Assembly (NCBI RefSeq): GCF_916618755.1
Contig: NZ_CAKAKB010000002.1
Coordinates: forward strand, 465,881-529,880
Length of the DNA: 64,000 nt
Direction: 5' to 3'
Origin: Actinotalea sp. Marseille-Q4924
GTDB taxonomy: Bacteria; Actinomycetota; Actinomycetes; Actinomycetales; Cellulomonadaceae
A program made the translations under genes and the position numbers. Numbering within the stretch: position 1 is the first letter of the stretch; each line of letters begins with the position of its first letter. This document shows positions 29,931 to 38,814 of this stretch, piece by piece. The notes beneath the pieces are model-generated. The model ran no database searches, had not been told where the DNA came from, and saw only the letters and a program-made list of their open reading frames with translations.

Positions 29931-30662
29931 GTGCGGCGGATCGGGCTCATCGGCGGCACCTCCTGGGAGTCGTCGGCCCACTACTACGCGCAGCTCAACG
30001 AGGGCGTGCGTGACCGGCTCGGCGGCCTGCACTCGGCCGACCTCGTCCTGCGCTCCGTCGACTTCGCCGAGCTCGTCCCGTTCCAGGAGCGGGGTGACTG
30101 GGCGACGCTCGGCGCGCGGTACGCCGCCGAGGGCGCCGCGCTGCGGGCTGCCGGCGCGGAGCTGGTCGGGATCCTCGCCAACACCATGCACCTCGCCGCC
30201 GACGACGTCGCCCGCGGCTCCGGCCTGCCCGTGGTGCACGTGGTGGACGCCGTCGCCGAGGCCGCGGCTGCGCTCGGCGTCCGGCGGGTCGCACTGCTGG
30301 GCACCGCCTACACGATGCGGTCGGACCTGTACCCGGCGCGGCTGGCACCGCGGGGCATCGACACGATCGTCCCGCAGGGCGAGGACGCGGACCTCGTCCA
30401 CCGCGTCATCTACGACGAGCTCGTCCTCGGGCAGGTCCGCCCGCAGTCGCGCGAGGCGTTCCGGCAGGTCATCGGGCGTCTCGTCGAGGCGGGCGCGGGC
30501 GCCGTCGTCCTCGGCTGCACCGAGCTCGCGATGCTGCTGCCCGGTGACCAGGCGCTGTCACCCGTCCCCGTGCTGGACAGCACGGCCCTGCACGTCCAGG
30601 CACTGCTCGACGCGGCGCTCGCGTCCGGGCTCCCGTCCACCGAAGAAGAAGGTGCAGCATGA
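29931..30662 (+). CDS. Aspartate/glutamate racemase family protein (YgeA-like) inside the ilvBN operon
   Basis: A PLP-independent racemase-fold protein of 243 aa, similar along its length to E. coli YgeA (IGLIGGTSWESSAHYY, GGLHSADLVLRSVDF, RVALLGTAYTM). The family normally uses two cysteines, one per half. The second is present (Cys196 in LGCTEL), but the first position, in ILANTMH, is Ala83; E. coli YgeA, as I recall it, has Thr there. Activity is therefore uncertain: slow racemisation of a neutral or branched-chain amino acid, or a non-racemase role, are both possible. The GTG start abuts the ilvB stop and the stop overlaps ilvN (ATGA), so it is translationally coupled between the two acetolactate synthase subunits. 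This is not the standard order. Confidence 0.85.
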   Translation: MRRIGLIGGTSWESSAHYYAQLNEGVRDRLGGLHSADLVLRSVDFAELVPFQERGDWATLGARYAAEGAALRAAGAELVGILANTMHLAADDVARGSGLPVVHVVDAVAEAAAALGVRRVALLGTAYTMRSDLYPARLAPRGIDTIVPQGEDADLVHRVIYDELVLGQVRPQSREAFRQVIGRLVEAGAGAVVLGCTELAMLLPGDQALSPVPVLDSTALHVQALLDAALASGLPSTEEEGAA

Positions 30663-31183
30663 GCAGGCACACGCTCTCCGTCCTCGTCGAGAACAAGCCC
30701 GGTGTGCTGACGCGGGTCGCCGGCCTCTTCGCGCGACGGTCGTTCAACATCCACTCCCTCGCGGTGGGCCCGACGGAGCACGAGGAGATCTCGCGCATCA
30801 CCGTCGTCGTCGACGTGGACGAGCTCCCCCTGGAGCAGGTGACGAAGCAGCTCAACAAGCTCATCAACGTCATCAAGATCGTCGAGCTCGAGCCCGAGGC
30901 GTCCGTCCAGCGCGAGCTCCTGCTCGTCAAGGTCCGCGCCGACGCCTCGACGCGCACGCACGTCCTGGAGATCGTCCAGCTGTTCCGGGCGCACGTCGTC
31001 GACGTCGTCCCGGAGGCCGTGGTGATCGAGGCCACCGGCAGCCCAGGCAAGCTCGACGCGCTGCTCTCGGCCCTGGAGCCGTACGGCATCCGGGAGATCG
31101 TCCAGTCCGGCACCGTGGCCATCGGCCGCGGCGCCCGGTCCATCACCGACCGAGCCCTCGAGCGCGTGGCGCGCAGCGCCTGA
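30659..31183 (+). CDS. ilvN: Acetolactate synthase small (regulatory) subunit IlvN
   Basis: Regulatory subunit, 174 aa, that activates IlvB and confers valine feedback inhibition. The N-terminal ACT domain (residues ~4-78) begins HTLSVLVENKPGVLTRVAGL and contains RSFNIHSLAVG, the valine-binding region. A second ACT-like C-terminal domain follows, with ELLLVKVRAD and VIEATGSPGKLDALL. Length is normal. The start overlaps the racemase stop by four bases. ilvC follows after 103 bases with its own ribosome binding site, so ilvC may be cotranscribed or separately controlled. Confidence 0.96.
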   Translation: MSRHTLSVLVENKPGVLTRVAGLFARRSFNIHSLAVGPTEHEEISRITVVVDVDELPLEQVTKQLNKLINVIKIVELEPEASVQRELLLVKVRADASTRTHVLEIVQLFRAHVVDVVPEAVVIEATGSPGKLDALLSALEPYGIREIVQSGTVAIGRGARSITDRALERVARSA

Positions 31184-31214
31184 CCCGACGTGCCGGGCGG
31201 CACCGTCCGCCTGA

Positions 31215-32491
<1,277 letters not shown>

Positions 32492-32588
32492 CCGTTCTGA
32501 CGGCGCACTGGGTTGCACCGGGCCTCGCTGCGCTTCGGGGCGTCATCTTCACGAGGACCGGAGGTGTCGCCCACAGCGATCCCGCAGA

Positions 32589-32629
32589 CGTGCGGGGCGG
32601 GGGTGGTCAGGACACCCCCGCCCCGCACG
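32589..32629. terminator. Strong bidirectional hairpin downstream of ilvC
   Basis: A perfect 17-bp GC stem (CGTGCGGGGC... at 32589-32605 with its complement at 32613-32629) around a 7-base loop. It lies between the rightward ilv genes and leftward genes, so it can end transcription from both sides. No T-run is present. Confidence 0.75.
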
Positions 32630-32633
32630 GTGC

Positions 32634-32795
32634 TCAGCGGGTCGCTGCGTCCTCCTGCCTCAGGCGAGCGGGACGAGCAGGACCTCGCTGGTGCCGTGGG
32701 CGATCTGCGGTCTGCCCAGGTCGGTCCGTCGGGATGAACGCGGTCAGCACGACGTCGCCGTCGGTGAGGGAGGACAGCAGACGACGGTGACGCAT
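32634..32795 (-). CDS. Possible small or frameshifted gene
   Basis: This lies in the 437-base stretch between the ilvC repeat and the YihY gene. A frame of 53 codons opens ATG at 32795 with a GGAGGAG ribosome binding site about eight bases upstream and reads MRHRRLLSSLTDGDVVLTAF, then turns Arg-rich. Its stop is five bases before the 17-bp hairpin, the right place for a terminator. In another frame from about 32717 the same strand reads DLGRPQIAHGTSEVLLVPLA then a stop, which looks more protein-like, so this may be a frameshifted remnant. No family is recognised. Nothing else is seen in the stretch. Confidence 0.25.
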   Translation of the reverse strand: MRHRRLLSSLTDGDVVLTAFIPTDRPGQTADRPRHQRGPARPARLRQEDAATR

Positions 32796-32928
32796 GGACC
32801 CTGCTCCTCCGGTTCGTGGCGCGCGCGGTGCGGGTCGCTGCCCGCGGGCCCGACGGGCCCTGCCACCACTACGGCGCCACCCGCCCGCCCGGATGCAGCG
32901 GACGCCGGCCGTGGCGCCGACGAGCAGG

Positions 32929-33918
32929 TCACCGCCGGGGGACGCCGGTCCGCAGGCCGGGCGGGTCCGGGCGGCCGACGGCGGTGTCCGCCTTGACGGC
33001 GCCGCGGCGGCCGCGGGGTCGGTCGGGGCCCACGGTGGTGTCCTCGTCGGTCTGGTACTCGGCCTCGGCGTTGAGCTCGGCGCCGAGGAGCACGGCCATG
33101 CTCGTCAGCCACATCCACAGCAGCAGGACCATGACGCCGCCCAGGGCGCCGTAGGTCTCCGTGTACGAACCGAACCACTGCACGTACCCGGAGAACCCCA
33201 GGGACGTCAGCACCCAGATCGCCGTCGCGACGACGGCACCCACGCTCACCCAGGAGCTCCGTGGGGCGCGCCGCTCCGGGGCGTAGCGGTAGATCACCGC
33301 CAGCACGACCGCGGACACGAGCGCCAGCGTGACCCAGCGGACCGCGCTCACCACCACCGGCGACACCCGAGTGGTGTCGACCGCGAACGGGACGACGGCG
33401 ACGAGGCCGACCAGGAGCGTGAACGTGAGGATCGCGCCCACGGTGAAGAGCAGCGCCATCCCACGTCGCTTGACGAAGGAGACCCGTTCCGTCTCGTCGT
33501 ACGCGAGGTTCACCGCCGTGATGAGGTTCGCGACCCCGACGGAGGCCGACCACAGGGCGGTGACGATGGAGACGACGAAGCCGATCGACAGGCCCTCCGC
33601 GTCCTTGGCGACGAGGTCCCGCATCTGGAGGGTGACGAGCTCGGCCGCCGAGCTGGGCAGGACCGCGGCGACGTTCCCGACGTGGCGGTCGACGTCGCCG
33701 GGATCCGCGACGAGGCCGTAGAGGAGCACGGCGGCGATGAGGGTCGGGAAGAGCGCGAGGAAGGCGAAGAACGCGACGCCCGCGCCCACGAGCGGGACGC
33801 GGTCCTCGGCCGACTGCTGCAGCGCGCGGACCAGGACCTGCCACCAGCCGCGCGGCGGGATCTCGTCGGGCTCGTGTGCGTGCGCACCGGGATGGTGCTC
33901 CTCGACGGGCGCGCCCAC
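32929..33918 (-). CDS. YihY/virulence factor BrkB family membrane protein
   Basis: Integral membrane protein of 329 aa in the YihY (UPF0761) family, with about six membrane segments, including GAGVAFFAFLALFPTLIAAV and a later GALGGVMVLLLWMWLTSMAV. The family was once labelled RNase BN; that name was an error and the true role is unresolved. A cytoplasmic N-terminal stretch rich in His and Glu and a charged C-terminal tail flank the core. The conserved GS/YGxLGGVMVLLLWMW region near the end is typical. It is transcribed leftward, convergent with the ilv operon. No signal peptide is seen. Confidence 0.88.
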   Translation of the reverse strand: MGAPVEEHHPGAHAHEPDEIPPRGWWQVLVRALQQSAEDRVPLVGAGVAFFAFLALFPTLIAAVLLYGLVADPGDVDRHVGNVAAVLPSSAAELVTLQMRDLVAKDAEGLSIGFVVSIVTALWSASVGVANLITAVNLAYDETERVSFVKRRGMALLFTVGAILTFTLLVGLVAVVPFAVDTTRVSPVVVSAVRWVTLALVSAVVLAVIYRYAPERRAPRSSWVSVGAVVATAIWVLTSLGFSGYVQWFGSYTETYGALGGVMVLLLWMWLTSMAVLLGAELNAEAEYQTDEDTTVGPDRPRGRRGAVKADTAVGRPDPPGLRTGVPRR

Positions 33919-34032
33919 GGGGCCTCCTCAGGTGGTGACCGGACCAGTGTCCCGAAGCACGTCCGACCGCGCACGGCGCCGTCGTCACGGGGTCCGCGAC
34001 CCGACCGGTGCCACGTGGGGGAGACTGACGTC

Positions 34033-34575
34033 ATGAGCGACCCCGAGGACCTCACCTCCGCCGAGCAGCTGACGCCGCTCACGCCCGAGGAGGAGGAGCG
34101 CGCCGCCGAGCTGCAGCGCTTCTGGGAGGTGGCGAGGGCGCGCGCCGGCCTCGCGCGGCTGAGCGCCGTCGTCGGGGAGGGCGTGCTGGCGACCGTGCCA
34201 CCGCCGGTGGGCCGGCTCGCGACCGACCCTGACCTCGCCGACGCGCGGCTCGCCCTCGTGCTCGGGGGCACCGTGACGGCGGTGAGCGCGCCGCTCGCCG
34301 AGCTCGAGGCGCACGGGGCCGAGCTGCCGCAGGTGGACGACCTCTGGATCGCTGCCGACGGTGCGGGGCGTCCTCGGGCCCTGCTCCGGACGACGGCGGT
34401 GGACGTCGTCCGGCTCGGCGACGTCGACCCGGCGCTCGTGCGGGCGGAGACGGGGGACGACGACGTCGCCGCGTGGCGCCAGGACACCGCCGCGGCCCTG
34501 CGCGACTCGCTCGGCACCGTCCCGGACGACGACGTCGAGCTGGTCGTCGAGAGGTTCGTCGTCCTCCACCCGTGA
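34033..34575 (+). CDS. ASCH domain protein
   Basis: A protein of 180 aa with an ASCH (PUA-like beta-barrel) domain. It opens with an acidic ~25-residue stretch, then ELQRFWEVARARAG. The core has LADARLALVLGGTVTAVSAPLAELEAHG, LPQVDDLWIAADGAGRPRALLRTTAVDVVRL and the end VVERFVVLHP, which match the family pattern. ASCH proteins are thought to bind RNA, and some hydrolyse N4-acetylcytidine; the lysine expected at the active site (GKKTAT in many homologues) is replaced here by GGTVTAV, so such activity is doubtful. It is divergent from the YihY gene and 69 bases before leuB. Confidence 0.78.
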   Translation: MSDPEDLTSAEQLTPLTPEEEERAAELQRFWEVARARAGLARLSAVVGEGVLATVPPPVGRLATDPDLADARLALVLGGTVTAVSAPLAELEAHGAELPQVDDLWIAADGAGRPRALLRTTAVDVVRLGDVDPALVRAETGDDDVAAWRQDTAAALRDSLGTVPDDDVELVVERFVVLHP

Positions 34576-34631
34576 GCGCACGGATCGTCCGGATGGCGGG
34601 ATCCGCGTCCCGGGTCGTGGGACGGTTCGGC

Positions 34632-34637
34632 TAGGGT
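34632..34637 (+). promoter_or_regulatory. -10 box of leuB
   Basis: TAGGGT ends seven bases before the leuB ATG at 34645, indicating a leaderless transcript. No leader peptide or hairpin precedes leuB. Confidence 0.5.
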
Positions 34638-34644
34638 CTCGGGC

Positions 34645-35688
34645 ATGGCACGCATCGTGAAGCTCGCCGTCGTCGCGGGGGACGGCATCGGGACCGAGGT
34701 CGTCGAGCAGGGGCTGGCCGTCCTGGACGCGGCCGTCGCCGGGTCCGGCGTCTCGGTCGAGACCACCGAGCTGGACCTGGGCGCGCGCCGGTGGCACGCC
34801 ACGGGGGACACCCTCACCGACGAGGACCTCGCCACGATCCGCCGGCACGACGCGATCCTCCTCGGCGCGATCGGTGACCCCGGCGTGCCGTCGGGCGTGC
34901 TCGAGCGCGGCCTCCTGCTGCGCCTGCGCTTCGAGCTGGACCACTACGTCAACCTCCGGCCCGGGCGGCTGTACCCCGGAGTGCGGTCGCCGCTGGCGGA
35001 GCCCGGGGAGATCGACTTCGTCGTGGTGCGCGAGGGCACGGAGGGGCCGTACGTCGGCAACGGCGGCGCCATCCGGGTGGGTACCCCGCACGAGGTCGCC
35101 AACGAGGTCAGCGTGAACACCGCCTTCGGCGTCGAGCGGGTCGTCCGCGACGCCTTCGCCCGGGCCCAGGCGCGCCCCCGCAAGCACCTCACGCTCGTGC
35201 ACAAGCACAACGTGCTCGTCCACGCCGGCCACCTGTGGCGCCGGACCGTCGAGCGCGTCAACGCGGAGTTCCCCGACGTCACGACGGACTACCTGCACGT
35301 CGACGCGGCGACGATCTTCATGACGACCAACCCGTCGCGGTTCGACGTCATCGTGACCGACAACCTGTTCGGCGACATCATCACCGACCAGGCGGCCGCG
35401 ATCTGCGGCGGCATCGGCCTCGCCGCCTCGGGCAACATCAACCCCGACCGGACGTCGCCGTCGATGTTCGAGCCCGTGCACGGGTCCGCGCCCGACATCG
35501 CCGGTCAGGGCAAGGCCGACCCCACCGCGACGGTCCTCTCGGTGAGCATGCTGCTCGCCCACCTGGGTCTGGACGACGCCGCCGCCCGGGTGGAGCGCGC
35601 CGTCGCGGCGGACCTCGCCGAGCGGGGCGCCCGAGTACGGTCGACGGCCGAGGTGGGCACCGACCTCGCCGCCCGCGTCAGCGGGTAG
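34645..35688 (+). CDS. leuB: 3-isopropylmalate dehydrogenase LeuB
   Basis: NAD-dependent oxidative decarboxylase of leucine synthesis, 347 aa. It shows [13 protein letters not shown] near the N-terminus, [17 protein letters not shown] with substrate-binding arginines, the [15 protein letters not shown] loop, the Lys in [12 protein letters not shown], and the metal-binding aspartates in [14 protein letters not shown]. The cofactor segment [19 protein letters not shown] is intact. In this CimA-containing pathway the same enzyme can also handle 3-methylmalate in the citramalate route to isoleucine. Its start is probably leaderless. ilvE follows after 79 bases. Confidence 0.95.
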   Translation: MARIVKLAVVAGDGIGTEVVEQGLAVLDAAVAGSGVSVETTELDLGARRWHATGDTLTDEDLATIRRHDAILLGAIGDPGVPSGVLERGLLLRLRFELDHYVNLRPGRLYPGVRSPLAEPGEIDFVVVREGTEGPYVGNGGAIRVGTPHEVANEVSVNTAFGVERVVRDAFARAQARPRKHLTLVHKHNVLVHAGHLWRRTVERVNAEFPDVTTDYLHVDAATIFMTTNPSRFDVIVTDNLFGDIITDQAAAICGGIGLAASGNINPDRTSPSMFEPVHGSAPDIAGQGKADPTATVLSVSMLLAHLGLDDAAARVERAVAADLAERGARVRSTAEVGTDLAARVSG

Positions 35689-35767
35689 CCGCTCGTCGTG
35701 CCGCGTCGGCCGTCACCCCGGTACCGTCTGGGACCGAGCGGGCTCACGCCCCGGTGAAAGGATCGAC

Positions 35768-36883
35768 ATGAGCACCACTGCTGCTGCTGCTGCATCGACC
35801 GCGGACCGCTTCGACGTCCGCCCGAGCACGACCGCCCGGTCGAGCGACGAGCGCGACGCGATCCTCCGGGCCCCCACCTTCGGCACGGCCTTCTCGGACC
35901 ACATGGCGCGCGTCTCCTGGACCGCCGACGGCGGCTGGCAGGACCGCCGCGTCGAGGCGTACGGCCCGCTGGTCCTCGACCCGGCCACCGCGGTCCTGCA
36001 CTACGGGCAGGAGATCTTCGAGGGTCTCAAGGCGTACCACCACGCCGACGGGTCCGTGTGGACCTTCCGGCCCGAGGCCAACGCCGCGCGGTTCGCCCGC
36101 TCCGCGCGACGCCTCGCGCTGCCGGAGCTGTCCGCCGAGGACTTCCTCGGCTCGATCGAGGCGCTCGTGCGCACGGACCTCGCGTGGGTGCCCTCGGGCG
36201 AGGAGACGAGCCTCTACCTGCGTCCCTTCATGTACGCCTCGGAGGTCTTCCTCGGCGTCCGGCCCACGAGGCAGGCCGAGTACGTCCTCATCGCCTCCCC
36301 GGTCGGGCCCTACTTCGCCGGCGGCCTCAAGCCCGTGTCGATCTGGGTGGTCCGCGACTTCCACCGGGCCGGGCCGGGGGGGACCGGTGCGGCGAAGTGC
36401 GGTGGCAACTACGCCGCGAGCCTCCTGCCGCAGCAGCAGGCGCAGGCGCAGGGCTGCGACCAGGTGTGCTTCCTCGACGCGCCCACCGGCTCCTACCTGG
36501 AGGAGCTGGGTGGCATGAACGTCTTCGTCGTCCGCGCCGACGGGTCCGTGACGACTCCGGAGCTCAACGGCTCGATCCTCGAGGGCGTGACGCGCTCGTC
36601 CATCCTCACCCTGCTCGGGGAGGCCGGCCACGACGTGCAGGAGCGCCCTGTCCCGCTGCAGGAGGTCCGCGACGGCCTGCAGGACGGCTCGATCACGGAG
36701 ATGTTCGCGTGCGGCACGGCGGCGGTCGTCACGCCGATCGGCCGGCTCGCGAGCGACGACTTCGACCTGACGGTGGGGGAGGGCCAGACCGGTGCGGTCA
36801 CGTCCGCGGTCCGCAGCCGCCTCACGGACATCCAGTACGGCAGGGCGGAGGACCCGCACGGCTGGATGCGCCGGCTGGTCTGA
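35768..36883 (+). CDS. ilvE: Branched-chain amino acid aminotransferase IlvE
   Basis: PLP enzyme (fold type IV) of 371 aa that makes or degrades Leu, Ile and Val with glutamate/2-oxoglutarate. The aminotransferase signature includes LHYGQEIFEGLKAY, the PLP lysine (about 210) in AAKCGGNYAAS, and the class IV segment ELGGMNVFVV. The C-terminal GTAAVVTPIG binds the cofactor phosphate. ATG at 35768 is preceded by AAAGGA; the first residues include a run of six alanines encoded by repeated GCT/GCA triplets. A large hairpin follows the stop, so ilvE (alone or with leuB) is a separate unit from the attenuated cimA gene. Confidence 0.96.
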   Translation: MSTTAAAAASTADRFDVRPSTTARSSDERDAILRAPTFGTAFSDHMARVSWTADGGWQDRRVEAYGPLVLDPATAVLHYGQEIFEGLKAYHHADGSVWTFRPEANAARFARSARRLALPELSAEDFLGSIEALVRTDLAWVPSGEETSLYLRPFMYASEVFLGVRPTRQAEYVLIASPVGPYFAGGLKPVSIWVVRDFHRAGPGGTGAAKCGGNYAASLLPQQQAQAQGCDQVCFLDAPTGSYLEELGGMNVFVVRADGSVTTPELNGSILEGVTRSSILTLLGEAGHDVQERPVPLQEVRDGLQDGSITEMFACGTAAVVTPIGRLASDDFDLTVGEGQTGAVTSAVRSRLTDIQYGRAEDPHGWMRRLV

Positions 36884-36890
36884 AGCACGT

Positions 36891-36931
36891 CGGACAGGGT
36901 GGCGCATCCCACGATGCGGCCACCCTGTCCG
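36891..36931 (+). terminator. Terminator hairpin after ilvE
   Basis: A 13-bp outer stem (CGGACAGGGTGGC with GCCACCCTGTCCG) encloses a 4-bp inner stem GCAT/ATGC with a single bulge. It begins seven bases after the ilvE stop. No T-run is present. Its 3' arm overlaps the region expected for the cimA -35. Confidence 0.75.
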
Positions 36932-36954
36932 GCTCGCGGACGCTGTGGCATGAT
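36925..36954 (+). promoter_or_regulatory. Promoter of cimA
   Basis: CATGAT (36949-36954) is a reasonable -10, with a weak CTGTCC -35 at 36925-36930 (18-base spacing). Start of transcription would fall close to the leader GTG at 36961. The -35 overlaps the 3' arm of the ilvE terminator. Confidence 0.5.
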
Positions 36955-36960
36955 GGCGCC

Positions 36961-36990
36961 GTGACCTGGATCACCCTCATTATCGAGTAG
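36961..36990 (+). CDS. cimA leader peptide (attenuation control)
   Basis: Nine-residue leader Met-Thr-Trp-Ile-Thr-Leu-Ile-Ile-Glu, then TAG. Three of nine codons are isoleucine and one leucine. One Ile codon is ATT, rare in this GC-rich genome. The GTG start is six bases after the -10 box, so it is probably leaderless, like the ilvB leader. The leader stop overlaps the foot of an 11-bp hairpin (36990-37000 with 37007-37017), which is followed after one base by the terminator. This arrangement makes cimA expression depend on Ile-tRNA charging. The antiterminator is not obvious by eye; GACCC at 37002-37006 could pair with GGGTC at 37037-37041 in competition with the terminator. Confidence 0.8.
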   Translation: MTWITLIIE

Positions 36991-37017
36991 CGCGTTCGGC
37001 CGACCCGCCGGACGCGC
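36990..37017 (+). promoter_or_regulatory. Leader hairpin preceding the cimA terminator
   Basis: GCGCGT TCGGC (36990-37000) pairs with GCCGG ACGCGC (37007-37017), 11 pairs with one G-U, around a 6-base loop. It overlaps the stop codon of the leader peptide and probably serves as the pause structure of the attenuator. Confidence 0.65.
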
Positions 37018-37018
37018 A

Positions 37019-37046
37019 GACCTCCCGTACCCCGGGGGGTCTTTTT
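37019..37046 (+). terminator. cimA attenuator terminator
   Basis: GACCTCCC (37019-37026) pairs with GGGGGGTC (37034-37041), eight pairs with one G-U, around a 7-base loop, followed by five T (37042-37046). It is a textbook intrinsic terminator 130 bases before cimA. Confidence 0.85.
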
Positions 37047-37176
37047 GTTGGTCCGGGCACCACCCCCGCCCGGACCGAGGCACAGCCGGCACCACCCCTC
37101 GCCGGCGGGAGCACGACCCAGGCAGCACCGGCCGCACCCGCAGCCCCGTGACGGGGCCGGACGAAGAGAGCACGAC

Positions 37177-38778
37177 GTGGAGACCACGACCTTCGACGTC
37201 TACGACACGACGCTGCGTGACGGCGCCCAGCAGGAGGGGATGAACCTCTCCGTCGCGGACAAGCTCACCATCGCCCCGCTCCTGGACGAGCTGGGCGTCG
37301 GCTACATCGAGGGCGGCTGGCCCGGCGCCATCCCGAAGGACACGGAGTTCTTCCGCCGGGCCGCGAAGGAGCTGGACCTGCGGCACGCCGAGCTGGCCGC
37401 GTTCGGGTCCACGCGCAAGGCCGGCAGCCGGGCGTGGGAGGACGCCCAGGTGCGCGCCCTGCTCGACGCCGAGGCCCCCGTCGTCACCCTCGTGGCCAAG
37501 AGCGACATCCGCCACGTCGCGCGGGCCCTGCGGACCACGGGCGAGGAGAACCTGGCGATGATCTCGGACACCGTGGCCTTCCTCGTGCGCGAGGGCCGGC
37601 GGGTGTTCCTCGACGCGGAGCACTTCTTCGACGGGTACCGGTACGACCCCGACTACGCCCTGCGCGCGGTGGAGGCGGCGTTCACCGCGGGGGCCGAGGT
37701 CGCCGTGCTGTGCGACACCAACGGCGGGATGCTGCCGGACCGGGTCCACGAGGTCGTCCAGGCGGTCCGGGAGCGGGTCGGTGGACGCCTCGGCATCCAC
37801 GCCCACAACGACTCGGGCTGCGCGGTGGCGAACAGCATGGCCGCCGTGGCCTCGGGCGCCTCGCACGTGCAGGGCACGATCAACGGCTACGGAGAGCGCA
37901 CGGGCAACGCCGACCTCCTCACCGTCGTGGCGAACCTCGAGCTCAAGGAGGGCCGCCGTCTGCTCGCCGGCGACGGGCTGCGGGAGATGACCCGGATCGC
38001 CCACGCGATCAGCGAGGTGACGAACATCGCGCCGTTCGCCCGCCAGCCGTACGTGGGCGCCAGCGCGTTCGCGCACAAGGCGGGGCTGCACGCCAGCGCC
38101 ATCAAGGTCGACCCCGACCTGTACCAGCATGCCGACCCGATGGCCGTCGGCAACGACATGCGGATGCTCGTCTCCGACATGGCGGGCCGCGCCTCCATCG
38201 AGCTCAAGGGCCGCGAGCTGGGCTTCGACCTGTCCGGTCAGGGGGAGCTGCTGTCCCGCGTCACGAACCGGGTCAAGGACGCCGAGGCGCAGGGCTACAC
38301 CTACGACGCGGCGGACGCGTCCTTCGAGCTGCTCCTGCGGGAGGAGCTCGACGGCGCCCGGCCTGCCTTCTTCCGGACCGAGAGCTGGCGCGTCTTCGTC
38401 GAGACCGTCCCCGGCGACCCGACCGACGCCTCCAGCGAGGCCACGGTGAAGGTGCACGTCGGCGGGGATCGCGTCATCGCGACCGGAGAGGGGAACGGTC
38501 CGGTCAACGCCCTCGACCACGCCCTCCGCAAGGCCCTGCGGCCGTGCTACCCGGAGATCGAGCGCTTCGAGCTCATCGACTTCAAGGTGCGGATCATGGA
38601 CACGCAGCACGGCACGGACGCCACCACGCGCGTGCTCGTGGAGACCATGGACACCGGCGCGGAGACGACGTGGAGCACGGTGGGCGTCGGTCCGAACATC
38701 GTCGAGGCGTCGTGGGAGGCGATCGTCGACTCGATCGTCTTCGGGCTCCTCCGCGCGGGGGTCGGGGCGCGGCCCTGA
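37177..38778 (+). CDS. cimA: (R)-citramalate synthase CimA
   Basis: HMGL/LeuA-family enzyme of 533 aa that condenses pyruvate with acetyl-CoA to (R)-citramalate, the first step of the threonine-independent route to isoleucine. It opens TFDVYDTTLRDGAQQEGMNL with the metal/substrate Arg-Asp pair, and HAHNDSG holds the metal-binding histidines. The C-terminal LeuA-type allosteric domain runs from about residue 400 and includes VGGDRVIATGEGNGPVNALDHALR. The GTG start at 37177 has AAGAGAG upstream; earlier in-frame codons cover the attenuator and are not protein-like. CimA rather than LeuA is favoured by the sequence type, length and the Ile-rich leader peptide upstream. Confidence 0.93.
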   Translation: METTTFDVYDTTLRDGAQQEGMNLSVADKLTIAPLLDELGVGYIEGGWPGAIPKDTEFFRRAAKELDLRHAELAAFGSTRKAGSRAWEDAQVRALLDAEAPVVTLVAKSDIRHVARALRTTGEENLAMISDTVAFLVREGRRVFLDAEHFFDGYRYDPDYALRAVEAAFTAGAEVAVLCDTNGGMLPDRVHEVVQAVRERVGGRLGIHAHNDSGCAVANSMAAVASGASHVQGTINGYGERTGNADLLTVVANLELKEGRRLLAGDGLREMTRIAHAISEVTNIAPFARQPYVGASAFAHKAGLHASAIKVDPDLYQHADPMAVGNDMRMLVSDMAGRASIELKGRELGFDLSGQGELLSRVTNRVKDAEAQGYTYDAADASFELLLREELDGARPAFFRTESWRVFVETVPGDPTDASSEATVKVHVGGDRVIATGEGNGPVNALDHALRKALRPCYPEIERFELIDFKVRIMDTQHGTDATTRVLVETMDTGAETTWSTVGVGPNIVEASWEAIVDSIVFGLLRAGVGARP

Positions 38779-38814
38779 GGCCTTCCGCGACGACGCCCGG
38801 TCCGGGCGGCGTCG

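Noticed and set aside
32929..33918. Ribonuclease BN
   Set aside because: An old name for the YihY family that does not reflect its activity; the protein is an integral membrane protein without nuclease motifs.
35777..35793. Triplet repeat at the start of ilvE as a contingency locus
   Set aside because: It encodes an in-frame alanine run; changes in copy number would not shift the frame, and such runs are common in GC-rich genes.
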